From JAWWOL01 sp033851545 (GTDB taxonomy: Bacteria; Actinomycetota; Actinomycetes; JAWWOL01): a stretch of DNA of 64,000 nt. Of the stretch, positions 27,329 to 35,851 are shown in pieces. The notes under the pieces were generated by a model. It worked only from the letters and a program-made list of their open reading frames with translations. It was not told the origin of the DNA and searched no databases. Numbering within the stretch: the first letter of the stretch is position 1; each line of letters opens with the position of its first letter. Position numbers and translations under genes: made by a program. Location of the stretch: positions 1 through 64,000 of the forward strand of contig JAWWOO010000104.1 in assembly GCA_033851545.1 (NCBI GenBank). Reading direction: 5' to 3'.

Positions 27329-28003
27329 TCACTGGACGGTCTCGACCGGCCGGGCGTCGTCGCCCGCCTCGACCAGCGCGGCATAGCGCTCGGTCACTCC
27401 GGCGTTGTGCTCCGCCAGCCGATAGCCCCGCTCGGTCTCGAGCAGCACCGACCAGCGGGCGTTGCCCAACGGCGCGAACCGCCACCAGTCCGCCGACTGC
27501 AGGCCAAGAGCAGACCCGATCACCGCGCGTGCAGTCCCGCCGTGAGTGACCGCGACCAGCAGCCCACCGGCCGGTACGTGTGTCAGCGCGTCGTCCAGCG
27601 CTGCGCCGGCCCGTACGCTGACCTCGGCGTAGGTCTCGCCATCACCGCGCCGTACGTCGTCCCCGCGCACCCAGGCGTCGTACTCCTGCGAGAATCGGTC
27701 GGCGGCCTCGTCGCGGGTCAGCCCCTGCCAGCTCCCGAGGTGGATCTCGCGGAGCCGGTCGTCAGCCTTGGCCACCATCCCTGCCGCCCGCTCGAGGTAG
27801 CCAGCGCTGGCCATGGCCCGACCGGCGGAGGACGTCACGACCAGGTCGGGTGAGAGGGCGGCCAGGACGGAGGCAGCGGCCGCGACGGCGTCCAGCCCGG
27901 TCTCGTCGAGGGGAGAGTCGAGCTGGCCCTGGAACCGGCCGACGGCGTTCCACTCGGTGCGGCCGTGGCGCCAGAGCAGGACGCGTCGTCCCGATCCGCT
28001 CAG
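27329..28003 (-). CDS. Histidine phosphatase (phosphoglycerate mutase-like), probable CTG start
   Basis: 224 aa if translation starts at the CTG at 28001-28003, which overlaps the rsfS stop as CTGA and has GGAG 7 bases upstream. This start is required for the catalytic motif RHGRTEW (His 13). No ATG, GTG or TTG lies in frame nearby; the first later GTG (27838) would delete the active site. The second catalytic His is in VTHGGTARA (about 154). The family includes phosphoglycerate mutase-like and adenosylcobalamin phosphatase enzymes. In the actinobacterial rsfS operon it may act on glucosyl-3-phosphoglycerate, but that is only a family association. Confidence 0.85.
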   Translation of the reverse strand: MSGSGRRVLLWRHGRTEWNAVGRFQGQLDSPLDETGLDAVAAAASVLAALSPDLVVTSSAGRAMASAGYLERAAGMVAKADDRLREIHLGSWQGLTRDEAADRFSQEYDAWVRGDDVRRGDGETYAEVSVRAGAALDDALTHVPAGGLLVAVTHGGTARAVIGSALGLQSADWWRFAPLGNARWSVLLETERGYRLAEHNAGVTERYAALVEAGDDARPVETVQ

Positions 28004-28392
28004 GAGTCGGCTCCGGCGGCGGCACGCTCCAGGTCGGGGTCGGCGAACTCGATGACCGGGCAGTCCTTCCAGAGCCGCTCGAGCCGGTAGAACTCACGCT
28101 CCTCGGCGTGCTGGACGTGGACGACGACGTCGCCGAAGTCGAGCAGGACCCAGCGGCCTTCCTGGTGCCCCTCGCGGCGCAGCGGCTTGGCCCCGAGCAG
28201 GCGGAGCCGTTCCTCGACCTCGTCCACCACGGCCCGTACCTGACGGTCGTTGGAGGCGGAGGCGAGCACGAAGACGTCGGTGATGACGAGCGGCTCACTG
28301 ACGTCGAGGATGACGATGTCGGTGGCCTGCTTGTCCGACGCGGCGAGGGCGGCTGCTGTGGCGAGCTCGACGGCACGGGGTGTTGCGGTCAC
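28000..28392 (-). CDS. rsfS: Ribosomal silencing factor RsfS (YbeB/Iojap)
   Basis: 130 aa. RsfS binds ribosomal protein L14 and blocks subunit joining when nutrients run out. Marks are ILDVSEPLVITDVFVLASA, GRWVLLDFGDVVVHV and EEREFYRLERLW, ending in an acidic tail. It lies in the usual nadD-LCP-rsfS order and is followed by the histidine phosphatase with a 4-base overlap. Confidence 0.96.
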   Translation of the reverse strand: MTATPRAVELATAAALAASDKQATDIVILDVSEPLVITDVFVLASASNDRQVRAVVDEVEERLRLLGAKPLRREGHQEGRWVLLDFGDVVVHVQHAEEREFYRLERLWKDCPVIEFADPDLERAAAGADS

Positions 28393-28449
28393 GGGGAGGC
28401 TTCTTCGCTGCAGGGGACAGGACCCTACCAGCCTCTCACGACCGGGCGG

Positions 28450-29871
28450 TCACGGCTTGAAGTCGCTGCCCAGGATGGTGATTACATCGGCGGCAGTCGT
28501 GTCCACCGTGCCGGTCTCCACGTCCGAGGCGGGCAGCCCGAGGGCTGCTGCGACCTGGCGGCCTGAGGCGAGCGAGTCAGGCGTCGCATCCGGCACCAGC
28601 ACCACGGACGGCTTGTCCTTGTAGCCGAAGCCTGGCTGGTTGGCCGATCGGACGAACACCAGGCCGTGCGCCGTCAACCGGTCCCGGGCGCTCTGCCCGA
28701 GCCCAAGCGCCCCGGTGCCGTTGAGCACGATCACCCTGTTGTGGCCCGGGACCCGGCCCTGCGGGATCGACCCGGAAAAATACTGCTTGACCATGGCCGC
28801 CACCTGGGTGCCGTCGACCGACAGCCGCTCAGTCTGGTCACCGGTGTCGAGGACCGAGGTCGGCAGAGTGGTGTAGGCGACGTTCTCGGCCTTGGCGTCG
28901 CCGTCGAGACCAGCCAGGACCTGGCTGACCACGGCGGTGTTCTTGCCCATCGTCGAGCCGGACGCGAGACCGGCCAGCACCGTGGAGATGCCCGCCTGGT
29001 CTGTACCAAGCTTGGCCATGATCCCGGTGAGCACGTGCTGGAAGCGGGTCAACCGGGCCACGGACGGTTCGTCTGCGGCGGTGTACTGGGCCAGAGCCGC
29101 AGCCTGGCCGCCGTTGAGCAGCTGGCCGTCGCCCTTGGCGATGACGACCTGGCCGTTGACCGAGATGTCAGCGCCGACGTCAGCGGTGATCCCGCCAAGA
29201 TGGTCGACCAGCGCGCTCAGCGCCTCCGGGGTGAGCACCCAGTTGCCGTCGATGGTGACGCTGACCAGGTCCGACAGGGTCGCTCCTGCCACCTCGGGGC
29301 CGAACGCTGCGGCGCCGCCGAGCAGCATGCTGCCGCGTCCCGCGACGTCGGTGACGATGTTCGAGGGCACCAGGACCACGACGCCCTGGCCGCTGGCGCT
29401 GTCGTGTGCGAGCAGAACGCTGTCCAGCGCCTGGCCATTGGTGGGTGCAAGCGACAGCAGCACGGTGTGCTGCGTGCGGGTGCTGGACACGACCGGCGCG
29501 GCCGGCTTCTTGACGCCGCCTCGCGTGACCAGGACGCCCGCGACGACGGCTGCGACGGCGACCAGCACGCCGGCGCCGATCGAGACTTTGCGCAGCTGCT
29601 TACGGCGGCCTTCGCGCCGGGCCGCCTTGCGCTGGCCCCGGCCGGTCGGCACGAGGGTGGGCACCGGGCGGGGAACGACCGGCGGGGCGGTGGTAATCGG
29701 CGCGAGCGTCGACACCGCACCCGGCGGAGTCGACTCCGCACCCGGTGGGGCTGCAGGAGGCAAGGGAGGCGCCGGCGGCGGCGTGGGGGGGTCAGGGAGC
29801 ACGAACGCCGGCTGCTCTGGCGCTAGGGGCGTGGCGGACGGGCGCCGGCGGTGACCGCGGTGCTTGCTCAC
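28450..29871 (-). CDS. LCP-like protein with LytR C-terminal domain
   Basis: 473 aa. A Pro-rich, then basic cytoplasmic tail (to about 110) precedes one membrane helix (about 116-136). An extracellular LCP-like domain (about 160-345) and a LytR_C domain (about 385-473) follow. LCP proteins attach glycopolymers to peptidoglycan, but here the catalytic IPRD-type Arg/Asp motif is replaced by VLVPSN, while a weakened ARLTRFQ motif remains. It may be a non-catalytic or divergent LCP protein. The GTG at 29869-29871 overlaps the nadD stop by 4 bases. Confidence 0.82.
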   Translation of the reverse strand: MSKHRGHRRRPSATPLAPEQPAFVLPDPPTPPPAPPLPPAAPPGAESTPPGAVSTLAPITTAPPVVPRPVPTLVPTGRGQRKAARREGRRKQLRKVSIGAGVLVAVAAVVAGVLVTRGGVKKPAAPVVSSTRTQHTVLLSLAPTNGQALDSVLLAHDSASGQGVVVLVPSNIVTDVAGRGSMLLGGAAAFGPEVAGATLSDLVSVTIDGNWVLTPEALSALVDHLGGITADVGADISVNGQVVIAKGDGQLLNGGQAAALAQYTAADEPSVARLTRFQHVLTGIMAKLGTDQAGISTVLAGLASGSTMGKNTAVVSQVLAGLDGDAKAENVAYTTLPTSVLDTGDQTERLSVDGTQVAAMVKQYFSGSIPQGRVPGHNRVIVLNGTGALGLGQSARDRLTAHGLVFVRSANQPGFGYKDKPSVVLVPDATPDSLASGRQVAAALGLPASDVETGTVDTTAADVITILGSDFKP

Positions 29872-30470
29872 GCCTGCACCCGGTAGAGGTCTCGCTTCTG
29901 GATGTACTGCACGACTCCGTCCGGCACGAGATACCACACAGGCAGTAACCGGCCCACGCGCTCGCGGCAGTCGGTCGAGGAGATGGCCATAGCCGGTACC
30001 TCGACCAGACTGACGCCACCTTGAGGCAGTCCCGGGTCGGAGAGTATGTGACCGGGGCGGGTCACGCCTACGAAGTGGGCAAGACTGAACAGCTCGTCGG
30101 CCCGGTGCCAGTGCAGGATCTGGGAGAGTGCGTCCGCACCGGTGATGAAAAACAGCTCGATGTCCGGCCCGCGCTCGGCCCGAAGGTCACGCAGAGTATC
30201 GGTCGTGTAGGTCGGACCGGGTCGGTCGATGTCGAGGCGGCTGACGGAGAACCGCGGGTTGGAGGCGGTCGCGATCACCGTCATCAGGTAGCGGTCCTCC
30301 CGCGAGGACACCTCCCGATCGCCCTTCTGCCAGGGCTCGCCGGTGGGGACGAACACCACCTCGTCGAGCGAGAACAGCGTGGCCACCTCGCTGGCCGCCA
30401 CCAGGTGGCCGTGGTGGATCGGGTCGAACGTGCCGCCCATCACCCCGATCCTGCGCGCCGGCGCGTTCAC
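29868..30470 (-). CDS. nadD: Nicotinate-nucleotide adenylyltransferase
   Basis: 200 aa. It makes deamido-NAD from nicotinate mononucleotide and ATP. Marks are GGTFDPIHHGH (12-22, HxGH nucleotidyltransferase motif), FVPTGEPWQK, and ISSTDCRER near residue 170 (a variant of ISSTxIR). GTG at 30468-30470 overlaps the proA stop by 4 bases. Confidence 0.95.
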   Translation of the reverse strand: MNAPARRIGVMGGTFDPIHHGHLVAASEVATLFSLDEVVFVPTGEPWQKGDREVSSREDRYLMTVIATASNPRFSVSRLDIDRPGPTYTTDTLRDLRAERGPDIELFFITGADALSQILHWHRADELFSLAHFVGVTRPGHILSDPGLPQGGVSLVEVPAMAISSTDCRERVGRLLPVWYLVPDGVVQYIQKRDLYRVQA

Positions 30471-31723
30471 CCGCGGATCTGGCCGTCGCCGACGACGACG
30501 TACTTGGTCGTCGTCAGCTCGCGCAACCCCATCGGTCCTCGTGCGTGCAGCTTCTGGGTGGAGATGCCGATCTCGGCGCCGAACCCGAACTGCTCGCCGT
30601 CGGTGAACCGGGTGGAGGCGTTCACGGTCACCACCGCCGCATCGACCTCGGCCGTGAACCGCCGCGCGGAGGGCTGTGACCGGGTCACGATGGCCTCGGT
30701 GTGGCCGCTGCCCCAGCGCCTGATGTGCTCGAGCGCGGCGTCCAGGGAGTCGACGACCGCCACGGCCAGGTCGAGCGAGAGATATTCCCGGCCCCAGTCG
30801 TCGTCCGTCGCCGCGACCACCGCAGGGTCGTACGCGGCGGTGGCGGCGTCGCCGTGGACCGTGACGCCGGCCGCACGCAGCGCGAGCAGCGCCGAGGGCA
30901 GAAAAACCTCGGCGGCGTCGCGGTGCACGAGCAGGGTCTCCGCCGCGTTGCACACGGTCGGTCGCTGCGTCTTGGCGTTGAGGATGATCGCCAGCGCCTG
31001 CTCGAGGTCGGCGCCCGCGTCCACGAAGACGTGGCAGTTGCCGACGCCGGTCTCGATCACCGGGACGGTCGACTCCTCGACCACCGTCCGGATCAGGTCG
31101 GCGCCGCCGCGCGGGATCAGCACGTCCACCAGGCCGCGGGCGCGCATCAGGTGCTTGACCGACTCGCGGTCGACGCCGGGCACCAGCTGGACCGCAGCCG
31201 CGGGCAGGCCGGCAGCGACCCCGGCGGCAGTCAGCACCGACACCAGGGCGGCGTTTGAGCGGCGGGCTGAGGACGAGCCGCGGAGCAGCACGGCATTGCC
31301 ACTCTTGAGGCACAGCCCCGCGGCGTCGACGGTCACGTTGGGCCGCGCCTCGTAGATGATCCCGACGACGCCCAGCGGGACCCGTACCTGCTGGACGTCG
31401 AGACCGTTGGGCAGCGTCCAGCCGCGCACCACGTCCCCCACCGGGTCGGGCAGCGCCACCAGCTGGCGGAGGCCGTCGGCCATGGCGACGATGCGCGGCC
31501 GGTCGAGCCGGAGCCGGTCGAGCATCGCATCGGCAACGCCATCGGCTCTGGCCGCCTCGAGGTCGGCCGCGTTGGCCTCGAGGACTGGATCGGCCTGGAC
31601 CTCGAGCGCCTCGGCCATCGCCTCGAGCGCGCCGTCCTTGAGTCGTCGCCCAGCGGTGGCCAGAGCCGGCGCCGCCGCCCTGGCCTGACGCGCGACGTCG
31701 AGAACGAAGTCGGCACTGTGCAC
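30467..31723 (-). CDS. proA: Gamma-glutamyl phosphate reductase
   Basis: 418 aa. Second step of proline synthesis: NADPH reduction of glutamyl-5-phosphate to the semialdehyde. The catalytic Cys is in RPTVCNAAETLL. NVTVDAAGLCLKSGNAVLL and IPRGGADLI are family blocks. proA heads the proA-nadD-LCP-rsfS-phosphatase operon. Its partner proB is 3 kb upstream, separated by a block on the other strand. Confidence 0.96.
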   Translation of the reverse strand: MHSADFVLDVARQARAAAPALATAGRRLKDGALEAMAEALEVQADPVLEANAADLEAARADGVADAMLDRLRLDRPRIVAMADGLRQLVALPDPVGDVVRGWTLPNGLDVQQVRVPLGVVGIIYEARPNVTVDAAGLCLKSGNAVLLRGSSSARRSNAALVSVLTAAGVAAGLPAAAVQLVPGVDRESVKHLMRARGLVDVLIPRGGADLIRTVVEESTVPVIETGVGNCHVFVDAGADLEQALAIILNAKTQRPTVCNAAETLLVHRDAAEVFLPSALLALRAAGVTVHGDAATAAYDPAVVAATDDDWGREYLSLDLAVAVVDSLDAALEHIRRWGSGHTEAIVTRSQPSARRFTAEVDAAVVTVNASTRFTDGEQFGFGAEIGISTQKLHARGPMGLRELTTTKYVVVGDGQIRG

Positions 31724-31938
31724 TGTCGCTGCTCCTCAAGCCTGCGCTGCTGCTGACGCCGAGTGTCGCACGAGCAACCGACCCGCGGCATGTCTGTCCA
31801 CAACCCCGACCTGTGTCCACATCCCCGTGATCGGGCTGGGCGGCCCAAGGGCGGCCGGACCACTGTCGACTCCCACCCCACAACTCGCATCCCACCCCCC
31901 CCACCCCGGATCCACCGCCCACCCCGAGGGGACCTGTC

Positions 31939-32382
31939 ATGGACCTGCCTCTGCTGGTCAGCCCGGACAAGCTGCGCCGGCTGCACGACGAGCTCTCGGC
32001 CACGGCCGCGACGCTGGGGCGGATCGCCGACCAGGCCGAGCGGATGGGTGCCGGCGGCGGCTGGCAGGGCGGGGCCCAGCGGGCCTTCTCCGCCACCACC
32101 CTGTCCGCGGCCGGGCGCTGCCGGGAGCTCTCCAGGAGGCTCGCCTCGGACGCAGCCAGGGTGGAGCGGCTGGAGGAACAGCTCGCCGCCGAGCTCGCCG
32201 TCCTGCACCGGCTCGAGCACGAGGTGTTCGGCGCCCTGCACCGGCTGGCTGTACATGCCGTCGACGACGTCACCGGGGAAGCCCGTTCGCTCTACGACCG
32301 GGTCCGCTCGCGGCTGCCTGCACACGGGTCGCCGGGCTGGCGTGAGGTGGCCTCCGTCCTGCTTCCCGGAGGCTGGCTGTGA
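31939..32382 (+). CDS. WXG100-like helical protein
   Basis: 147 aa, all-helical, charged. The N-terminal 100 residues look like a WXG100/ESAT-6-type helical hairpin (helix, turn GGGWQGGAQRAF near 50, helix). The C-terminal third is a further helical region. SD GAGGGG lies before the ATG. Its stop overlaps the GTG of the next gene (4 bases). Secretion through a type VII system is only a possibility: no Esx partner or Ecc genes are in the window. Confidence 0.65.
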   Translation: MDLPLLVSPDKLRRLHDELSATAATLGRIADQAERMGAGGGWQGGAQRAFSATTLSAAGRCRELSRRLASDAARVERLEEQLAAELAVLHRLEHEVFGALHRLAVHAVDDVTGEARSLYDRVRSRLPAHGSPGWREVASVLLPGGWL

Positions 32383-33593
32383 CCGGGCCGGTGCTCGTGG
32401 ACTACACCTCGCTCGAGTGGAAGGCCTCGGTCCTCGAGCGCCTTGCCGGCGAGATCGCGGCCGCCGTGCCGAGGATCGCCACTGCCGCCGTACGGGCCGG
32501 GCTGCACGAGCTCGTCGGCTTCGGGATCTTCTCGGCACTGCCCGTGGCCGCCGACCTGTTCTCGATCTGCCTGCCCGGCGTCCCCGGCTCGTTGCCTGAT
32601 GCCGCGGCCGAGCTGCTCTCGCTGTCCGTCGCCGTGCGCGCCGCCGAGGTCGCCTACCGCGCGGTCGATGCCGCGCTGTGGGCCCGTGCCGAGCTGCCCA
32701 CGGCCGAGGCGCTGATCATGCTCGCGGCCTGGAACCGACTGCATCGAGTCGTCGACCTGACCAGGGCCACCGGCCTCCCCGTGGTGCCGGAGCTGCTCGA
32801 CCGGGCGGGCGAGGCCGGGCTCGAGGAAACCGACCGCTGGATCGAGGGCGCCGGCCACGTGTGCGACGTCAGCCCGCTGGCCATGCCGGCCCTCCCGCCC
32901 GCCCCTGCGTCGGGACTGGGATCCCTGCTGCGCGTCGTCGACACGGTCAGCGACGCGCGCCATCCGTCGACCGCAGCGCTGCTCACCGTCGGGGACGACC
33001 CGCCGCGGTACGTGCTCTGCCTGCCCGGGCTCCAGGACTCGACCGGGTCCGACGGAGGCACGGCCGACCTGCCGGGAGCCCTGGCCACCCTCACCGGGCA
33101 TAGCGCCTACATCCGCGGCATGCGGCAGGTGCTGCGTTCACTACCGCCCCGCTCGCAGGTGCTGCTGGTCGGGCACAGCCAGGGCGGGATGGTCGCAGAG
33201 GCGCTGGCGGTCCAGCCGTCGGTCGGAAACGCGACCATCGCCGGGGTGCTCACCGCCGGCTCGCCTACCCTCGCCGCGCCGGTCGCTGCCCGGCTGCCCT
33301 ACGTCGCCCTACGCAACATGGAGGACCCGGTGCCCAAGCTCGGCCTGCTGGCCGGCGGCCTCGCGGACCTGACCGCTCCGCCCGGTCGAGGAGTCGTCCG
33401 GTTCAGCACTCCCGGCAGGTGGGTGTCGGGCAGCAAGCACGGGCTCGGCAGTGGCGGCTACGTCACGAAGGCGGACTCGGCGGACCCGCCCCTCGCGACG
33501 TTCCGCACCCAGGTCGGGCGGTTCCTCACGACGGCGCCGGTCGAGGTCCGTTACTTGCAGGTCGCCGACTCGGGCGGAGCTCTGCCACGATGA
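32379..33593 (+). CDS. Lipase-like alpha/beta hydrolase with helical N-terminal domain
   Basis: 404 aa. Residues 1-170 are helical and Ala/Leu-rich, with a hydrophobic stretch (about 48-70), and resemble WXG/LXG-type adapters. The C-terminal hydrolase has GHSQGG (Ser 267), NMEDPVP (Asp 316) and SKHGLGSGGY (His 354), a complete triad in the PGAP1/lipase style. It starts at GTG 32379, overlapping the WXG-like gene (GTGA); its stop overlaps the ATGA just before the SRAP gene. A surface or secreted lipase is plausible; the target is unknown. Confidence 0.75.
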   Translation: MTGPVLVDYTSLEWKASVLERLAGEIAAAVPRIATAAVRAGLHELVGFGIFSALPVAADLFSICLPGVPGSLPDAAAELLSLSVAVRAAEVAYRAVDAALWARAELPTAEALIMLAAWNRLHRVVDLTRATGLPVVPELLDRAGEAGLEETDRWIEGAGHVCDVSPLAMPALPPAPASGLGSLLRVVDTVSDARHPSTAALLTVGDDPPRYVLCLPGLQDSTGSDGGTADLPGALATLTGHSAYIRGMRQVLRSLPPRSQVLLVGHSQGGMVAEALAVQPSVGNATIAGVLTAGSPTLAAPVAARLPYVALRNMEDPVPKLGLLAGGLADLTAPPGRGVVRFSTPGRWVSGSKHGLGSGGYVTKADSADPPLATFRTQVGRFLTTAPVEVRYLQVADSGGALPR

Positions 33594-33598
33594 GGGTC

Positions 33599-34333
33599 AT
33601 GTGCGGCAGGTACGCGAGCGCGAGGTCCGACGTCGACCTCATCGACGGCTTCGGTGTCGCCGAGGTCGTCGGCCCCGAGCCGGCGCCGTCGTGGAACGTC
33701 GCGCCCACCCAGGACAGCCGGGTCGTGCTCGAGCGCGCCCTGCCCGGCCAGCCGGTCGCCGTACGCCAGCTGCGCACGATGCGCTGGGGCCTCGTACCCT
33801 CCTGGGCCAAGACCACCAAGATCGGCGCCAAGATGATCAACGCCAGGGTCGAGACGCTGACGGACAAACCGGCCTTCCGGGTGGCGGTGTCCCGCCGGCG
33901 GCTGATCGTCCCCGCCGACGGCTACTACGAGTGGCAGGCGGTGGACGGCGACAAGGTGCCCAACTTCCTGCACGAACCCTCGCGATCGCTCGGCTTCGCC
34001 GGCCTGTACGAGATGTGGCGGGATCCGACGCGAACCCCCGACGACCCGGACCGCTGGCTGTGGACCTTCACGATCCTGACCACGACGGCGCCGGACGCGC
34101 TGGGCCACATCCACGACCGCTCCCCCGTGGTCGTACCCGATGGCCTGCTCGACGCCTGGCTCGATCCTGAGCTGACCGACCCGGCCGAGGTACGCGACCT
34201 GCTGGCCGCGATGCCGGAGCCCCGACTGGTCCCCCATGTCGTGAGCAGGGCGGTCAACAACGCGGGCAACAACGGCCCGGAGCTGCGGGTGCCTGCGCCG
34301 GAAACCCCTGCGCAGCTTGCACTTCCGCTCTAG
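33599..34333 (+). CDS. SOS response-associated peptidase (SRAP, YedK/HMCES)
   Basis: 244 aa. SRAP proteins form a thiazolidine DNA-protein crosslink with abasic sites in single-stranded DNA. The N-terminal Cys must be residue 2, which sets the start at ATG 33599 (MCGRYA). An ATG at 33590 overlaps the lipase gene stop but would bury the Cys. Other marks are PSWNVAPTQD, GYYEWQ (catalytic Glu) and VPHVVSRAVNN (His). It ends tail-to-tail with the next gene, sharing CTAG. No SOS box was seen upstream, as the gene is translationally linked to the lipase. Confidence 0.92.
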   Translation: MCGRYASARSDVDLIDGFGVAEVVGPEPAPSWNVAPTQDSRVVLERALPGQPVAVRQLRTMRWGLVPSWAKTTKIGAKMINARVETLTDKPAFRVAVSRRRLIVPADGYYEWQAVDGDKVPNFLHEPSRSLGFAGLYEMWRDPTRTPDDPDRWLWTFTILTTTAPDALGHIHDRSPVVVPDGLLDAWLDPELTDPAEVRDLLAAMPEPRLVPHVVSRAVNNAGNNGPELRVPAPETPAQLALPL

Positions 34334-34695
34334 ATCCGGCGCCAGGCTCCCGCCGGGTGGACCGCGGCGATCGTCATCACGCCCATCGGTTCCTCGGCGT
34401 GCCGGCGCTCCTGCACGGTCTGCTCCAGGACCTCGAGGGCGCTCACCTGCCAGGGCGGCAGACCGGCCGACTCCCGGTGCTCGCCCCACAGCCGCAAGGC
34501 AAGCGCACAGGCGTCCGCGCAGTTCTCCGCCTCCTCCCAGTAGCGCACCTCGGCACAGTCCTGGGAGTAGCGACCCGACAGCAGGAACGGCTGCTCGGCG
34601 GCCAGCCGTTCGAGTGCGGCCTTGACCTCCTCGGCGGCGACGGCCGAGCCGCCCACCGTGAGGGTCACGTGCCACAACCGGGTCTGCACCGTCAC
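34330..34695 (-). CDS. Conserved-looking hypothetical protein
   Basis: 121 aa from GTG 34695 (or 34689). It has a beta-alpha pattern: a strand WHVTLTVGG, helix AAEEVKAALERLAAEQPF, strand RYSQDCAEVRYWEE, then a helix rich in Ala/Leu and a C-terminal hydrophobic strand MGVMTIAAVHP. Cys residues occur at the start of the second half (DCAEV and NCADAC). No family is recognised. It lies 55 bases downstream of proB on the same strand and may be in that operon. Confidence 0.6.
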   Translation of the reverse strand: MTVQTRLWHVTLTVGGSAVAAEEVKAALERLAAEQPFLLSGRYSQDCAEVRYWEEAENCADACALALRLWGEHRESAGLPPWQVSALEVLEQTVQERRHAEEPMGVMTIAAVHPAGAWRRI

Positions 34696-34750
34696 CGTCT
34701 CAGTCCCACTCCCACCATCGCCACGACGCCGTACGGGAACCGCGCGACGG

Positions 34751-35851
34751 TCAGGGCAGGAGCACGATGTCGTCCCGGTGGACGACTTCGCGCTCGTACG
34801 CCGGCCCCAGCCGCGCAGCGAGCTCCCGGGTGGATCGACCGAGCATGCCCGGAAGTTCCCCTGAGTCGTAGTTGACCAGTCCGCGAGCCCTGGCGTGGCC
34901 CTTTTCGTCCAGAAGGTCGACCGGATCACCCGCCGAGAACACACCCTCTGCGCCGGTGATCCCGGCCGGGAGCAGCGACAGACGCCGTTCGACGACGGCA
35001 GCCACCGCGCCCGGGTCGAGCTGGAGCCGGCCGGTCGGGGCCGAGGCGTGCGCCAGCCAGAGCAACCTGGTCGGCGCCCGCCGTGCCGTCACGGCGAAGC
35101 GCGTGCCGACCGGCTCGCCGGCGAGCGCCGCCGCCGCCTGGGGTGCTGCCGCCAGCACGACCGGGACACCCGCGGCGGTCGCGATCCGGGCCGCCTCGAC
35201 CTTGGTGGACATCCCACCCGTGCCGACGCCCCTGGCCCCGACCCCGCCGATGGAGACACCGGCAAGGTCGGCCTCACCGTTGATCTCGGCGATCAGCTGG
35301 GCGCCGCCCAGCCGCGGGTCCCCGTCGTAGAGACCGTCGACGTCGGAGAGCAGCACCAGCAGGTCGGCCTGGATCAGGTGGGCCACCAGCGCCGCAAGCC
35401 GGTCGTTGTCGCCGAAGCGGATCTCGTGGGTGGCCACTGTGTCGTTCTCGTTGATGACCGGGACGACGCCGAGCTGCAGCAGCTTGTCGAGCGTGCGCTG
35501 GGCGTTCTTGTAGTGCGCCCGTCGTACGACGTCGTCGACGGTGAGCAGGACCTGGCCGACCGTACGTCCGTACCGCCCGAACGACGCCGCGTAGCTCTCC
35601 ACCAGCTGGGTCTGGCCCACGCTGGCCGCGGCCTGCAGCGTCGCGAGGTCGCGGGGCCGGCGGGGAAGGCCCAGTGGCGCCAGCCCCGCGGCGATCGCGC
35701 CCGAGGAGACCAGCACGACATCTCCGCCGCGCGCCCGCTCGCCCTCGAGGGCGTCCACGAGCGCGTCGACGCGGCTGCGGTCCAGCCCCACCGCGGTGCT
35801 GGTCAGCGAGGACGAACCGACCTTGACGACGACCCGGCGGGATGCGGTCAC
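34751..35851 (-). CDS. proB: Glutamate 5-kinase
   Basis: 366 aa. First committed step of proline synthesis. The amino-acid kinase domain (about 1-255) has VVVKVGSSSLT and VLVSSGAIAAG; a PUA domain (about 275-350) follows. GTG at 35849-35851 overlaps the obgE stop by 4 bases. proA is separated from it by four genes. Confidence 0.96.
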   Translation of the reverse strand: MTASRRVVVKVGSSSLTSTAVGLDRSRVDALVDALEGERARGGDVVLVSSGAIAAGLAPLGLPRRPRDLATLQAAASVGQTQLVESYAASFGRYGRTVGQVLLTVDDVVRRAHYKNAQRTLDKLLQLGVVPVINENDTVATHEIRFGDNDRLAALVAHLIQADLLVLLSDVDGLYDGDPRLGGAQLIAEINGEADLAGVSIGGVGARGVGTGGMSTKVEAARIATAAGVPVVLAAAPQAAAALAGEPVGTRFAVTARRAPTRLLWLAHASAPTGRLQLDPGAVAAVVERRLSLLPAGITGAEGVFSAGDPVDLLDEKGHARARGLVNYDSGELPGMLGRSTRELAARLGPAYEREVVHRDDIVLLP

